DNA of 64,000 nt, from positions 186,732-250,731 of the forward strand of contig DIWZ01000040.1 of NCBI GenBank assembly GCA_002435955.1, given 5' to 3'. The number at the start of each line of letters is the position of its first letter. Position 1 is the first letter of the stretch. Source of the DNA: Pelobacter sp. UBA6093. Lineage in GTDB: Bacteria > Desulfobacterota > Desulfuromonadia > Desulfuromonadales > Syntrophotaleaceae. A program made the translations under genes and the position numbers. Positions 36,651-45,834 of the stretch are shown in pieces. The notes beneath the pieces are model-generated. The model was not told the origin of the DNA. It made no database searches and was given only the letters and a program-made list of their open reading frames with translations.

Positions 36651-37463
36651 CTATCCCAGTCCGACATCCAGACTCATCATGACGACAAAACCAAGCATGG
36701 CGCACAGTGTTGCAAAATCGCCGAATTCGCCTTGTTGCGTCTCCGGCACTACCTCCTCGATGACCACGAAAATCATGGCGCCGGCGGCAAAAGCAAGGGC
36801 GTAAGGAAGTATCGGGCGGGCATACAACACCGAAGCTGCGCCTATCACACCGGCGACGACTTCGACAAATCCGGAAAATTGACCATACCAGAAACTTTTT
36901 AAACGGGATAAGCCGTCCCTTCTCAACGGCATGGACACGGCCATACCCTCGGGAAAATTCTGCAGACCGATACCCAGGGCCAGAGCTATGGCAGCGGTGA
37001 GGCTTGAGGCCTCAACACCTGCACCGACTGCGCCGAAAGCAACCCCCACGGCCAGCCCTTCAGGAATGTTATGCAGGGTTACGGCCAGGACAAACAGGGT
37101 ACTGCGAGGCCAGGAGGTTTCAATACCTTCTGCCTTACTGCGGGGCAATCCGCGATGCAAATGCGGCAATAGCATATCGAGACCGCGCAGGAAAAACCCA
37201 CCGAGCAAAAAACCGATGGCTGGTGGCACCCACGACGGCAACCACTGTCCTTCAGACATTTCGATGGCAGGTGCCAGCAACGACCAGTAACTGGCTGCGA
37301 TCATGACGCCGGCGGCGAACCCGAGCATCCCGTCCAGGGTCTTGCGACTGGGCTGGCGAGACAAAAAAACGGCACTGGCCCCCAGCGAGGTCACCCCCCA
37401 GGTAAAACAGGTGGCGAGCAAAGCTTGTACAATAGGGTGAATATTCCCCAACCCCTCCAGCAT
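36651..37463 (-). CDS. ZIP-family divalent metal transporter
   Basis: 270-residue membrane protein with about eight helices and the ZIP metal-site signatures LAVTLHNIPEGLAVGVAFG (TM4) and GIGLQNFPEGMAV (TM5), separated from TM3 by a His-containing loop (LLPHLHRGLPRSK). ZIP proteins import Zn2+, Fe2+ or other divalent metals into the cytoplasm; length and layout fit the GufA/ZIP11-like or ZupT-like branch. Metal specificity cannot be assigned. It is a single gene. Confidence 0.92.
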   Translation of the reverse strand: MLEGLGNIHPIVQALLATCFTWGVTSLGASAVFLSRQPSRKTLDGMLGFAAGVMIAASYWSLLAPAIEMSEGQWLPSWVPPAIGFLLGGFFLRGLDMLLPHLHRGLPRSKAEGIETSWPRSTLFVLAVTLHNIPEGLAVGVAFGAVGAGVEASSLTAAIALALGIGLQNFPEGMAVSMPLRRDGLSRLKSFWYGQFSGFVEVVAGVIGAASVLYARPILPYALAFAAGAMIFVVIEEVVPETQQGEFGDFATLCAMLGFVVMMSLDVGLG

Positions 37464-37635
37464 TCCTAGATCCCCTTTCGCAACAGCAGTGCGGCTTGAC
37501 TTTACCTTGCCCCGCTTCTATAGTTGGTTTTCATCGGGAAACGGTCCTTTTCCCCAATCTCTTTGTTATTCAACGCGCTCGCTTTGCCTTGCGGGAAATC
37601 GCTCGACTCCCTTATTAAGCTAGCCTCCTTCCAGG

Positions 37636-37656
37636 GTTTCCGGATGGGCACCAGTT
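37636..37656 (-). repeat. Dispersed palindromic repeat, partial copy D
   Basis: On the minus strand AACTGGTGCCCATCCGGAAAC matches one arm plus loop start of the repeat; the second arm is missing. It overlaps the 5' untranslated region of lpxH, ending 8 nt before the proposed ATG, and is inverted relative to copy B at 39791-39828. Confidence 0.6.
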
Positions 37657-37663
37657 GGACTCC

Positions 37664-38386
37664 ATGAAAGATCTCTTCCTGGCCGACACACATCTTCTCG
37701 ACCCTTGCGATGACCGCTACCGCCAGTTGCTGGAGCTCCTTGATCAGCAGTGCGGAGAGTTACGCAGCCTGGTCATGCTCGGGGATATTTTTGAGTTTTG
37801 GCTCGGGTATCGCCATACCGTATTTTCAGCCTACATTCCGTTGCTCGAAGCCCTGCGTCGCTTGCATGCGGCGGGCACCGAACTGGTTTTTGTCGAGGGC
37901 AATCACGATTTTCACCTCGGTCCCTATTTCAGCGAAACACTGAATTGCCGTATTTTGCCCAATGGCGGCACGTTGGAGCGTGACGGCCGTAAAATATTCA
38001 TTGCCCACGGAGACCTTGTCAATCCGCGCGACACAGGGTACCGATTGCTGCGGCGTTTTTTGCGTCATCCCTGGACGCGCAAACTGCTGATGCTGGTACC
38101 GCCCGACATGGCCTGGCACGTAGCCCGCTGGGCCAGTGCCAAAAGTTCCCGAAAAAACGGCGGACGCGACCGGCACCGCCTGCCTCGTGAAGATCTGTTC
38201 AATTACGCCCGCCATTACTTTTCCAAAGGTTACGACACGGTTATCACCGGGCACTTCCACGTACCGATGCAACATTGCGAAAACGGGAACACCCTTATCG
38301 CCCTTGGCGGCTGGAGCAATGAGCCCTCCTATGCCGTACTGGAGAACGGCACCTTTACCTTCTACCCCTCGCGTTCAACGGACTGA
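37664..38386 (+). CDS. lpxH: UDP-2,3-diacylglucosamine diphosphatase (LpxH-like)
   Basis: 240-residue metallophosphoesterase with the ordered metal-ligand motifs FLADTH (DxH), VMLGDIFEFW (GD), VEGNHDFHLGPYF (GNHD) and GHFHVPMQH, plus YARHYFSKGYDTVITGHFH characteristic of LpxH. LpxH cleaves UDP-2,3-diacylglucosamine to lipid X in lipid A synthesis at the inner membrane surface. ATG 37664 is used; TTG three codons upstream is an alternative and neither has a strong ribosome-binding site, because a copy of the dispersed repeat occupies the leader. Its 3' end overlaps the convergent yihY gene by 25 nt. Confidence 0.88.
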   Translation: MKDLFLADTHLLDPCDDRYRQLLELLDQQCGELRSLVMLGDIFEFWLGYRHTVFSAYIPLLEALRRLHAAGTELVFVEGNHDFHLGPYFSETLNCRILPNGGTLERDGRKIFIAHGDLVNPRDTGYRLLRRFLRHPWTRKLLMLVPPDMAWHVARWASAKSSRKNGGRDRHRLPREDLFNYARHYFSKGYDTVITGHFHVPMQHCENGNTLIALGGWSNEPSYAVLENGTFTFYPSRSTD

Positions 38387-39729
38387 CCATCCCCGGCTTC
38401 CAATTTCTTCAAGACCAGGTCCCGAAACGTCAATCCTTCCAATGCTTGCCGCTCCGCCTGATGGAGGGTCTTTTCCATGTCAGAGACAATCTCCCTTCCA
38501 GGCATGCGAAAATTGCGGGGCTGGGTTGAACCGTCCTCTCGAAGAGTCTGCAGAACAGCGTGGACTTCGATTCCCTCGGGAGCCCTGGCGGGATGGTAGA
38601 CGGAGTCGTCCTGATCAGGAGCCTGAACTTTCGCCAGCAACCCAAGCCTTACCAAGTCGTTCAGGACGGAACGCACCAGGCGCGGAGGCAATCTCAGTTC
38701 CTCGCAGAGCCGCGCGTGGTTCCAGGAGGCGGCGTTGGCGTAAAAGGATTCGGAACAGAGCAGCAACACTGTAATGGCAACCCGTTCCCGGCTGGCAAAG
38801 TTGATTGGCTCCTCGCCATATTCCTCGCGAATAATGGTTGCATTTTGCATGGCATAAGTCAGTTCCAACCCAAGTAGAACAATCATCCATGATACATACA
38901 ACCAGACGATAAGGATCGGCAATGCGGCCATGGTGCCATAGATGGCGTTGTATCGGGACACGCCCACCTGGAAGTTGACATAGCTCCACTGCGCCAATTG
39001 CCAGAGGGTCCCGCCAAAAATGCCGCCTACCAGAGCCGGTGCAAATTTCACACGCGTATTGGGCATGAACAGATACATGAAAGTAAATGCCGCCCACACG
39101 GCCAGATAGGGAAGAATATTGAACACCAGCAGCAATGCCTCTCCGACAACGGCTGTTTCCATTAATTTTTGCACCAGCGCCTGACTACGCAGGGATGTGG
39201 TCAAGGAAAGGGCTGTGACGATAAGCAAAGGACTCAGTAGTACCACAGAAAAATAGTCGGCAAATCGCCGGGTCATGGAGCGGGTTTCCTTGACCCCCCA
39301 GATATAGTTGAAACTTTTCTCGATATTCGACAACAGGGTGAGAACGGTAATAACCAAAATGGCGAGCCCGAAGGTACCCATACGGCGAAAATTTGTATTT
39401 TCGATATACGAAAGAATGGCTCCGATCACTTCCTCGGAGCCATGGGTGAAAACCTTGACAAGGAGAGGCTCAAGGACATTTTGCCCGCCAAATCCCTTGA
39501 TGAGGGAAAACATGAGAGCCAGCAACGGAACGATGGATAACAGGGTGGCGTAGGTCAGAGCCGAAGCACGCAACATGCAGCCGTCGGAGACGAATCCGCG
39601 CACGACAATGGCTGCTATCTGCAATTGACGCATCAAAAAAAGTCGCCCGCGAGTCAGCTCATGGGGATCCAGACGCCACAAGTCATGCAGGAGAAAAACC
39701 CGAAGCTTGTCCCATAACCGGTTTACCAC
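38362..39729 (-). CDS. YihY/UPF0761 (BrkB-family) inner-membrane protein with C-terminal winged helix
   Basis: 455 residues. Residues ~30-290 carry six transmembrane helices with family motifs ASALTYATLLSIVPLLALMF and the VSRYNAIYGTMAALPILIVW segment. A helical/winged-helix C-terminus follows (LRLPPRLVRSVLNDLVRLGLL) and an acidic tail. The family (once called ribonuclease BN) has no established function; some members affect envelope or osmotic properties. GTG 39729 is chosen because AAGGAGG lies 5 nt upstream; a longer frame to 39822 would translate part of a dispersed palindromic repeat and is unlikely. It overlaps the lpxH stop by 25 nt, on the opposite strand. Confidence 0.88.
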   Translation of the reverse strand: MVNRLWDKLRVFLLHDLWRLDPHELTRGRLFLMRQLQIAAIVVRGFVSDGCMLRASALTYATLLSIVPLLALMFSLIKGFGGQNVLEPLLVKVFTHGSEEVIGAILSYIENTNFRRMGTFGLAILVITVLTLLSNIEKSFNYIWGVKETRSMTRRFADYFSVVLLSPLLIVTALSLTTSLRSQALVQKLMETAVVGEALLLVFNILPYLAVWAAFTFMYLFMPNTRVKFAPALVGGIFGGTLWQLAQWSYVNFQVGVSRYNAIYGTMAALPILIVWLYVSWMIVLLGLELTYAMQNATIIREEYGEEPINFASRERVAITVLLLCSESFYANAASWNHARLCEELRLPPRLVRSVLNDLVRLGLLAKVQAPDQDDSVYHPARAPEGIEVHAVLQTLREDGSTQPRNFRMPGREIVSDMEKTLHQAERQALEGLTFRDLVLKKLEAGDGQSVEREG

Positions 39730-39790
39730 CCTGGCCTCCTTCCACAGCGCGAACAAGCCACGCAAGCTCCCTGTTACATAACCATTATAA

Positions 39791-39828
39791 TTAGTGTCCA
39801 TCTGGAAACTATGGATGAACACCAGTTA
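39791..39828 (+). repeat. Dispersed palindromic repeat, copy B
   Basis: TTAGTGTCCATC, TGGAAACTAT, then GGATGAACACCAGTTA. Arms pair over about 10 bp with two differences around the conserved loop GGAAACTAT. Located upstream of yihY, in inverted orientation to copy D upstream of lpxH. Confidence 0.75.
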
Positions 39829-39854
39829 GCACCCATCAGCCTGATTTCCCGTGG

Positions 39855-39876
39855 GGGTAATCCTGGCAGGTTACCC
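39855..39876 (-). terminator. Hairpin at the end of the first Cys-cluster gene
   Basis: GGGTAA-CCTG pairs with CAGG-TTACCC over 10 bp with one bulged T. It contains the TAA stop codon of the Cys-cluster gene. No T-tract follows on either strand. Confidence 0.4.
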
Positions 39877-40410
39877 TGTGACACGAAGAATAATCTCCGA
39901 CATGAATGGCCGCCGGTGCTGAGCTGTCTCCCCGGTTTCGTGCAAAAAGAGGGCGTTAATCGCTGTCAAGGCGGCGTTGAGCCGTTCGAGATCGATAACC
40001 ATATCCCCCGAAAGGGACGTCAGCTCCTGACAGTTCTGGGGACAGAAATCGACCTTGGCTTCCCCATCCATAGGAGTCAAAACAGGCAATCCGTGGGTTC
40101 TGCAGATCATGGGCCGTGCCTGATAAATCAGGCAAGCATGGTCTTCAAGCAATGGGCAGGGCCCATCCGGGCGTGCAGTAGTTGCCCGCTCACGCAGTTT
40201 TTCCTGCTGCACGGCGGGCAGGACCTTGATTGCTTCCGTCAGCATCTCAGCTTCGACCGGGAACAGGCTCAGGTGCAGACAACAGGCATCGCAGCCCTTA
40301 CGGCAGGCAAGATGTCCCGCCAGGCGCGCGCCGATGGTTTCGCACAGGCTATCTACGCGCCGCACGAGTTCCCGATAATTACGCATGCTGTTGGTTTTGT
40401 CATTTGTCAC
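39871..40410 (-). CDS. YkgJ-family cysteine-cluster protein (copy 1)
   Basis: 179 residues with the YkgJ/UPF0153 metal-cluster motif: CRKGCDACCLHLSLF, then CPLLEDHACLIYQARPMICRTHG and a final CPQNC. The Cys arrangement is predicted to bind zinc or an Fe-S centre; no enzymatic role is proven for the family. GTG 40410 is used (weak AGAGAGA upstream), 24 nt after the stop of the M16 lipoprotein gene, so it is probably the third gene of that operon. A paralogue lies at 52325-52984. Confidence 0.85.
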   Translation of the reverse strand: MTNDKTNSMRNYRELVRRVDSLCETIGARLAGHLACRKGCDACCLHLSLFPVEAEMLTEAIKVLPAVQQEKLRERATTARPDGPCPLLEDHACLIYQARPMICRTHGLPVLTPMDGEAKVDFCPQNCQELTSLSGDMVIDLERLNAALTAINALFLHETGETAQHRRPFMSEIILRVTG

Positions 40411-40434
40411 TGGTCAGGTCTCTCTCGGATCTCG

Positions 40435-41865
40435 TCACTTCCCGACATCCAAAGCAATGTTTTCCACTTTATTCAGGGGCAAACCGTGTTGTGCGGCCAG
40501 TTCAGCAGGCTGCTCGGGATCACCGACCAGGACCACGGTCTGCTTATCGGGGTGTAAATGACGGCGGGCGACGGTCAGAACGTCCTCGGCGGTAACCGCC
40601 GCCAACCGTTCACGATAACGGGTCAGGTAGTCGTCGGGGTACCCATAAAAAGCAAGTCGCATGCTCTGGCTGGCGATCTCGTGGGAATCATCAAAGGTGA
40701 ACACAAAGGAATTGATAAGGCTATCCTTGGCCAAAGTCAGTTCTTCCTCGGTTACCGGTTCCCGAGTCATGTTTTCCATCTCCTGCCGCATCCGGGTGAC
40801 AACTTCGGTGACCGTAGCATTTTTTGTTTCGGCTCCGGCGACAAATAATCCCGGCAGGCGCCGCCCGACCTGTAAATAGGAATAGACCGAATAAGCCAGT
40901 CCCCGCCTGGATCGGATTTCCTGCATCAGGCGCGAATTAAAGCTCCCCCCCCCCAGAATGAAATCAAGCACCTTCAGCGCGTACAGATCAGGATCGTTTT
41001 TTTCAATTCCCCTTATTCCCATCAGCACGGTTGTCTGGGGGATATCTTTGTGCGCAAGTAACACAGACGGAGGTTCCGCATGAGGCAAAGACTCGAGTTG
41101 GGGGGGCTTCCGGGAAACACCATTCCAATCGTCGAACAGACGCGTCAGGAGGTTTTCCAGAGTGTTACGGTCAATATCCCCGGAAACCGCCAGCCACAGG
41201 TTGTCCGGTCTGATAAACCGGTGATGGTAGGTTTCCAGGTCTTCCCGTTTAATGGCGGCGACGGATTCCAGAGTCGGCATTACTCCCAGGGCGTGGCTTC
41301 GGTAAAGGGAGGACGCCAACGCTTTACGCGCAACCACCGATGAGCTGTCAGTCTCCCGACGAATGCTTTCGAGCATGCGCCGCCTGGCCAATTCGACCCG
41401 CTGGGGATCAAAAAGCGGCCTGCGCATCATGTCACCGAGAAGGCTCACCCCTTTATGCAGGTCTGCACTTTGCAAGGACAGTTTCAACACCGTCGCATAA
41501 CTGTCGCTGGTTACACTCAGGTCGGCGGCGATCCGTTCCAGGGTTGCATCGACCTCTTCAGCACTCCTGCCGCCGGCACCGGCACCGCGCATGGCGCTGC
41601 CATGCAGTTGAGCCAAACCGCTCTTGCCTGGAGGGTCGTTGATGCTGCCAGCATCGAACATGGCGCTCATGGTGACCAGCGGCAGCTCACGATCCTCGTG
41701 TAAAAATACCTGAACACCGTTGGCAAGCCGAAACCTTTCGACCTCCGGCAGTTCAAAGGTCAACGGAGCAAAATGCAGCGCGTCGGGGTGCTTGATGCGA
41801 TAAGGCGTCCCGCAACCGGCCAGCAGGACAAAACCAACCATAACCGTCAACCAACATTTCGTCAT
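40435..41865 (-). CDS. M16-family peptidase-like lipoprotein lacking the zinc motif
   Basis: 476 residues: a lipoprotein signal peptide with lipobox LLAGC, then two M16 domains (~45-240 and ~250-460). The place of the zinc motif HxxEH reads GLAQLHGSAMRGAG, so no zinc can be bound and catalysis is not expected. The C-terminal domain keeps the substrate-chamber pattern (GGGSFNSRLMQEIRSRRGLAYS). Together with the active M16 peptidase upstream (ATGA overlap) it fits the known heterodimers of one catalytic and one non-catalytic M16 subunit. A run of ten Gs on the coding strand (40945-40954) encodes LGGGS and is a potential slippage site. Confidence 0.88.
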   Translation of the reverse strand: MTKCWLTVMVGFVLLAGCGTPYRIKHPDALHFAPLTFELPEVERFRLANGVQVFLHEDRELPLVTMSAMFDAGSINDPPGKSGLAQLHGSAMRGAGAGGRSAEEVDATLERIAADLSVTSDSYATVLKLSLQSADLHKGVSLLGDMMRRPLFDPQRVELARRRMLESIRRETDSSSVVARKALASSLYRSHALGVMPTLESVAAIKREDLETYHHRFIRPDNLWLAVSGDIDRNTLENLLTRLFDDWNGVSRKPPQLESLPHAEPPSVLLAHKDIPQTTVLMGIRGIEKNDPDLYALKVLDFILGGGSFNSRLMQEIRSRRGLAYSVYSYLQVGRRLPGLFVAGAETKNATVTEVVTRMRQEMENMTREPVTEEELTLAKDSLINSFVFTFDDSHEIASQSMRLAFYGYPDDYLTRYRERLAAVTAEDVLTVARRHLHPDKQTVVLVGDPEQPAELAAQHGLPLNKVENIALDVGK

Positions 41866-43358
41866 GGACGTTGCCCTTTCGCTTCGAGAATGGCCACTGT
41901 GCGATTTTCACTGGTGAAATACCTGCTCGCCGCAGCCATGACATCTTCCGCCGTTATCGTAGCGACCTGCCGGTCGTAATCGGAAAGGTAGCGCCAATCT
42001 CCCGCAACCGTTTGGAAATAGGTCAACATGCTGGCAAGTCCGCTGTTACTTTGCAAAGAACGCAACTGGTCAACCCGCAACCGGTTACGGACCCGCTCCA
42101 GATCCGCATTGCTGACGGGCTCGCGAGCCAATCGCTCAAGTTCCTGGTAAAGGGCCTGTTCAACCTCTTCCACAGTATGCGGATAGCGCGGCACCAGGGA
42201 AATCACGAACAGATTGTCATAACGTGAACCTGGAGCGCCATAGGTCGCAACCTCGGTCGCGAGTTGTTTTTCAACCACCAGGCTCTGGTAAAGGCGCGAG
42301 GTACGCCCCTGCCCGAGTATTTGATCGATGACATCGAAAACATAGTCGTCACGACTTGGCAGGGTCGGTTTATGAAACGCCACCTCCAGCTTTGGCTGGG
42401 CGTCGAAGGTGACCTTGACGCGGCGCTCCCCTCTCTGGGCAGGTTCCACGGTCGCCACTTCCGGCACCAGGGTTCCAGCGGGAAGATGCCCGAAATACCG
42501 TCCAACCATAGCCACGGCTTCATCGAAATCGATTGCTCCCACCAGAGCAATGACCGTGTTGACCGGTGCGTAGTATCTGTCCATGAATTCACGTGCGTCA
42601 CGCGGGCTCAAATTGCGGATATCGGAAGGCCAGCCGATGATGGGATGACGATAAGGGTGGACGGTAAAGGCGGTTGCCAGCAGATGTTCATACAGCAAAC
42701 CGTTGGGATTACTGTCGTAAGAGCGCCGCCGCTCTTCCAATACCACCTCACGTTCGGTATAAAATTCACGGATCACCGCATTGGCCATGCGGTCGGACTC
42801 CACCGTGGCCCATAGTTCAAGTTTGTTCGATGGCAGTGAAACGATGTAGCTGGTCAGGTCTTTGCTGGTGAAAGCATTGTAACCGACCCCACCATGGCGG
42901 GCATAAATGTTTGAAGCTTCATCCGTAACAACCAATGCACGGTGCTGTTGCTGCAAATCGCGCAATCGATCTTCCAGCGCGGCCAGCTCTTTCGGGTCGG
43001 CAGTCGGGCGACGGCGCAGACGGTCCAGGGCATCTCCGGTCTCTTCTATCGCCGCCAGCAACGGCTTCTCCGCCTTATAGTCGCGGGTTCCGAGCATTTG
43101 AGTGCCTTTGAACCGCAAGTGCTCGAGGAAATGGGCCAAACCCCGATTGCCGTTGGTTTCATCGACGGAACCGACGCCAACGGTGAGATAAGCGGCAAAG
43201 GTTGGAGCGTTATGACGTTCCACCACCAGCAATTGCAGACCATTGGGGAAAACATGCTCCCGCACCTTGTCGGCCAACGGCTGGGCATGACAAATCGAGG
43301 CCCACAGGCTGAATAAAAAAACGGCGGCCAACCGCCGCCATCCCTTCGAGGATATCAC
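41862..43358 (-). CDS. Secreted zinc metalloprotease of family M16 (catalytic subunit)
   Basis: 498 residues with a signal peptide (SSKGWRRLAAVFLFSLWASICHA) trimmed at ~25, and the inverted zinc motif HFLEH (His76, Glu79, His80) followed by the distal acidic ligand region YTEREVVLEER (~200-210). Two M16 domains follow, the second with LGQGRTSRLYQSLV. A charged, coiled-coil-like insert (~85-145) sits between the zinc motif and NAFTSKDLTSYI. GTG 43358 is chosen because GAAGGGA is 8-9 nt upstream and it leaves an intact signal peptide. Coupled to the inactive M16 lipoprotein by ATGA overlap. Likely periplasmic peptide degradation or processing; substrate unknown. Confidence 0.9.
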   Translation of the reverse strand: MISSKGWRRLAAVFLFSLWASICHAQPLADKVREHVFPNGLQLLVVERHNAPTFAAYLTVGVGSVDETNGNRGLAHFLEHLRFKGTQMLGTRDYKAEKPLLAAIEETGDALDRLRRRPTADPKELAALEDRLRDLQQQHRALVVTDEASNIYARHGGVGYNAFTSKDLTSYIVSLPSNKLELWATVESDRMANAVIREFYTEREVVLEERRRSYDSNPNGLLYEHLLATAFTVHPYRHPIIGWPSDIRNLSPRDAREFMDRYYAPVNTVIALVGAIDFDEAVAMVGRYFGHLPAGTLVPEVATVEPAQRGERRVKVTFDAQPKLEVAFHKPTLPSRDDYVFDVIDQILGQGRTSRLYQSLVVEKQLATEVATYGAPGSRYDNLFVISLVPRYPHTVEEVEQALYQELERLAREPVSNADLERVRNRLRVDQLRSLQSNSGLASMLTYFQTVAGDWRYLSDYDRQVATITAEDVMAAASRYFTSENRTVAILEAKGQRP

Positions 43359-43443
43359 GATAATAGTCCCTTCTTTGGTCAAAGCCTTGTTAAGACGGTT
43401 GTGATATCGAGTATATACCCAAGCCCCGGGGAGAAGGCAAGAC

Positions 43444-45834
43444 TCATGATCCCGTACGCGGGTCGATGATCAGAGGCTGATGATCTTCGTAACGCAGATT
43501 TTTATGCTCAGGCGACGGGATAAGAGTGTGGGCGATCACTTCGGACAGGCTGTCGACCAGCAGAACAGTCATTTCATTGAGGATGTGATTGTCGAGTTCC
43601 TGAAGGTTTTCCCGGTTGCGCTCAGGCAGCAACACCGTCGTTACACCGGCCCGTCGGGCAGCCAGCACCTTTTCCTTAACCCCGCCGATTGGCAATATCC
43701 TGCCCGTCAGAGTCAGTTCGCCGGTCATGGCGACGTTGCGCCGAGCCGGTCGCCCGGTCAGCAAGGAGATGAGAGCCGTTGCAATCGTTACGCCGGCTGA
43801 AGGCCCGTCCTTGGGGATAGCTCCAGAGGGAACGTGGATATGAATGTCGCTGTTTTCAAAAAATCCGGCCTCGACGCCAAATTCGGCATGATGGGCCCGC
43901 ACATAGGATAGCGCGGTTTTAGCTGATTCCTGCATGACGCTGCCAAGGCTGCCGGTCAGGGTCAACTCTTTACGCCCGGCCATGGCCGAGACCTCGACAA
44001 AAATAATATCCCCCCCCGATTCGGTCCAGGCCAGGCCGGTCACTACCCCGACACGATCTTCCTCGGACGCAACATCGGAAAAGTATTTGCGCGGGCCAAG
44101 CATTTTTTCAACCTCATCGGCACTGATGATGGCAGGCGTCGCCCGCCCCTTGGCAACCTCTTTGGCTACCTTGCGGCAAATCGATGCAATCTGCCTGTCG
44201 ATACCGCGGACTCCAGCTTCACGGGTATAATCCTTGATAATTTTCAGAACAGCTTTCTCTTCAAATGGCAGGGTGTGGTTATCCAGACCGTTCTCGACTA
44301 TTTGTTTTGGTATCAGGTATTTAAAAACGATCTGCAATTTCTCCTCATCGCTGTAACCGGGCAGTCGCAAAACTTCCATGCGATCGCGCAAGGGTGGAGG
44401 AACGGTATCCATGACGTTGGCGGTGGTGATAAACATCACTTGCGACAGATCAAACGGCACATCAAGATAATGATCGGTAAAACTGTTATTCTGCTCCGGA
44501 TCGAGAACTTCCAGCAATGCCGCAGCCGGATCACCACGGAAATCCTGACCGATTTTGTCGACTTCGTCGAGCATAAAAACCGGGTTATTGTTTCCGCACC
44601 GGCAGATCTCCTGGATGATACGACCGGGCATGGCGCCGATATAGGTGCGACGATGCCCCCGAATCTCCGCCTCGTCTTTCATGCCCCCGAGGGAAATGCG
44701 TATGAACTTGCGCCCCAGGGACCGGGCGATGGAGCGGCCAAGAGACGTTTTGCCTACCCCGGGCGGGCCCACCAGACAAAGAATCGGGCCTTTCAAAGAA
44801 GCTTTTAGCGTATGAACGGCCAGAAACTCGAGGATGCGCTCCTTCACCTCCACCAGATCGTAATGATCTTCATCGAGGGTTTCCTGGGCACGCTCGATGT
44901 CGAGGATATCGGAAGTGCCCCGGCGCCACGGCATATTGCAGAGGTATTCAACATATGTACGGGCAACCGTATATTCCGGCGAGGATGGGTTGATGCGCTC
45001 CAGCCGGGCCAACTCTTTTTCAGCTACGGATCGCACCGCTTCCGGCATATCGCCACTTTCCACAACCGAGCGGAATTGCCGAATCTCTTCCTGCTGAGGA
45101 TCTTCTTCCCCGAGTTGTTGCTGGATCTGCTTGAGCTGCTCCCGCAACAAATGTTCCTTTTGGCTGCGCACAGAACGCCGCGACCGATCGGCATTGCTAT
45201 CCCCCTTGACCTGGATTTTTTGAATCTCGGACGTCAAAAAAAGATAAACATCCTTGAGCCGCTCTAACGGGTCGAGAGTTTCGAGCAGACGTTGTTGATC
45301 CTTGACCTCCATATTCAGGTAAACCGCCAGCACGTCGGCGAGCCTGCCGCATTCGTCGATACGTCCTATGGAATGGTTGACATCCTCAGGGAAGGGCTGC
45401 CCCAGCGACTGCGCTACCCGCAGCAAGGCGACAATACTCTGCATCATAGCCTGTGCCACAGAATTTCGGTTTTCACGGGCGGGGATTAGACTGACAGACG
45501 CCATGACAAAAGGCGTAACCTGTCTGGTATTGATCAGACGAACACGATTTAGCCCTTCGAGCATTATTTTGCAGCCACCTTCAGGAAACCGCAAAACCTG
45601 ACTGATGCGACAAATCGTCCCTACTCTTGCGAATTGTTCGCGGCCGGTAATCGGATCGACCGCCAGAACCGTCAGGATGGCAACCAGCCGGTCACCGCGC
45701 AACGACTCTTCGACAAGCCCCATGTGTTCTTTGCCAATGAACAAGGGGAAAGCCATATGTGGGAAGATAACCTGCCCATGCAATGGATACACAGGCACTT
45801 CCGGCGGGATGATGTCGAAGGGCTGTCCGGTCAT
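43444..45834 (-). CDS. lon: ATP-dependent Lon protease
   Basis: 796 residues: N-terminal substrate-recognition domain (IPPEVPVYPLHGQVIFPHM, ~1-205), coiled coil (~205-300), AAA+ domain with Walker A GPPGVGKTS and Walker B FMLDEVDKIG, and a C-terminal protease domain with the Ser-Lys dyad in KDGPSAGV and GGVKEKVLAARRAG. It degrades misfolded and regulatory proteins in the cytoplasm. The start ATG 45834 has GGGAG upstream; a longer frame to 46038 is not supported. A candidate promoter (TTGACA-16-TACCAT) is at 45989-46016, leaving a 150-nt leader. A second lon may exist elsewhere, as is common in this group. Confidence 0.95.
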   Translation of the reverse strand: MTGQPFDIIPPEVPVYPLHGQVIFPHMAFPLFIGKEHMGLVEESLRGDRLVAILTVLAVDPITGREQFARVGTICRISQVLRFPEGGCKIMLEGLNRVRLINTRQVTPFVMASVSLIPARENRNSVAQAMMQSIVALLRVAQSLGQPFPEDVNHSIGRIDECGRLADVLAVYLNMEVKDQQRLLETLDPLERLKDVYLFLTSEIQKIQVKGDSNADRSRRSVRSQKEHLLREQLKQIQQQLGEEDPQQEEIRQFRSVVESGDMPEAVRSVAEKELARLERINPSSPEYTVARTYVEYLCNMPWRRGTSDILDIERAQETLDEDHYDLVEVKERILEFLAVHTLKASLKGPILCLVGPPGVGKTSLGRSIARSLGRKFIRISLGGMKDEAEIRGHRRTYIGAMPGRIIQEICRCGNNNPVFMLDEVDKIGQDFRGDPAAALLEVLDPEQNNSFTDHYLDVPFDLSQVMFITTANVMDTVPPPLRDRMEVLRLPGYSDEEKLQIVFKYLIPKQIVENGLDNHTLPFEEKAVLKIIKDYTREAGVRGIDRQIASICRKVAKEVAKGRATPAIISADEVEKMLGPRKYFSDVASEEDRVGVVTGLAWTESGGDIIFVEVSAMAGRKELTLTGSLGSVMQESAKTALSYVRAHHAEFGVEAGFFENSDIHIHVPSGAIPKDGPSAGVTIATALISLLTGRPARRNVAMTGELTLTGRILPIGGVKEKVLAARRAGVTTVLLPERNRENLQELDNHILNEMTVLLVDSLSEVIAHTLIPSPEHKNLRYEDHQPLIIDPRTGS

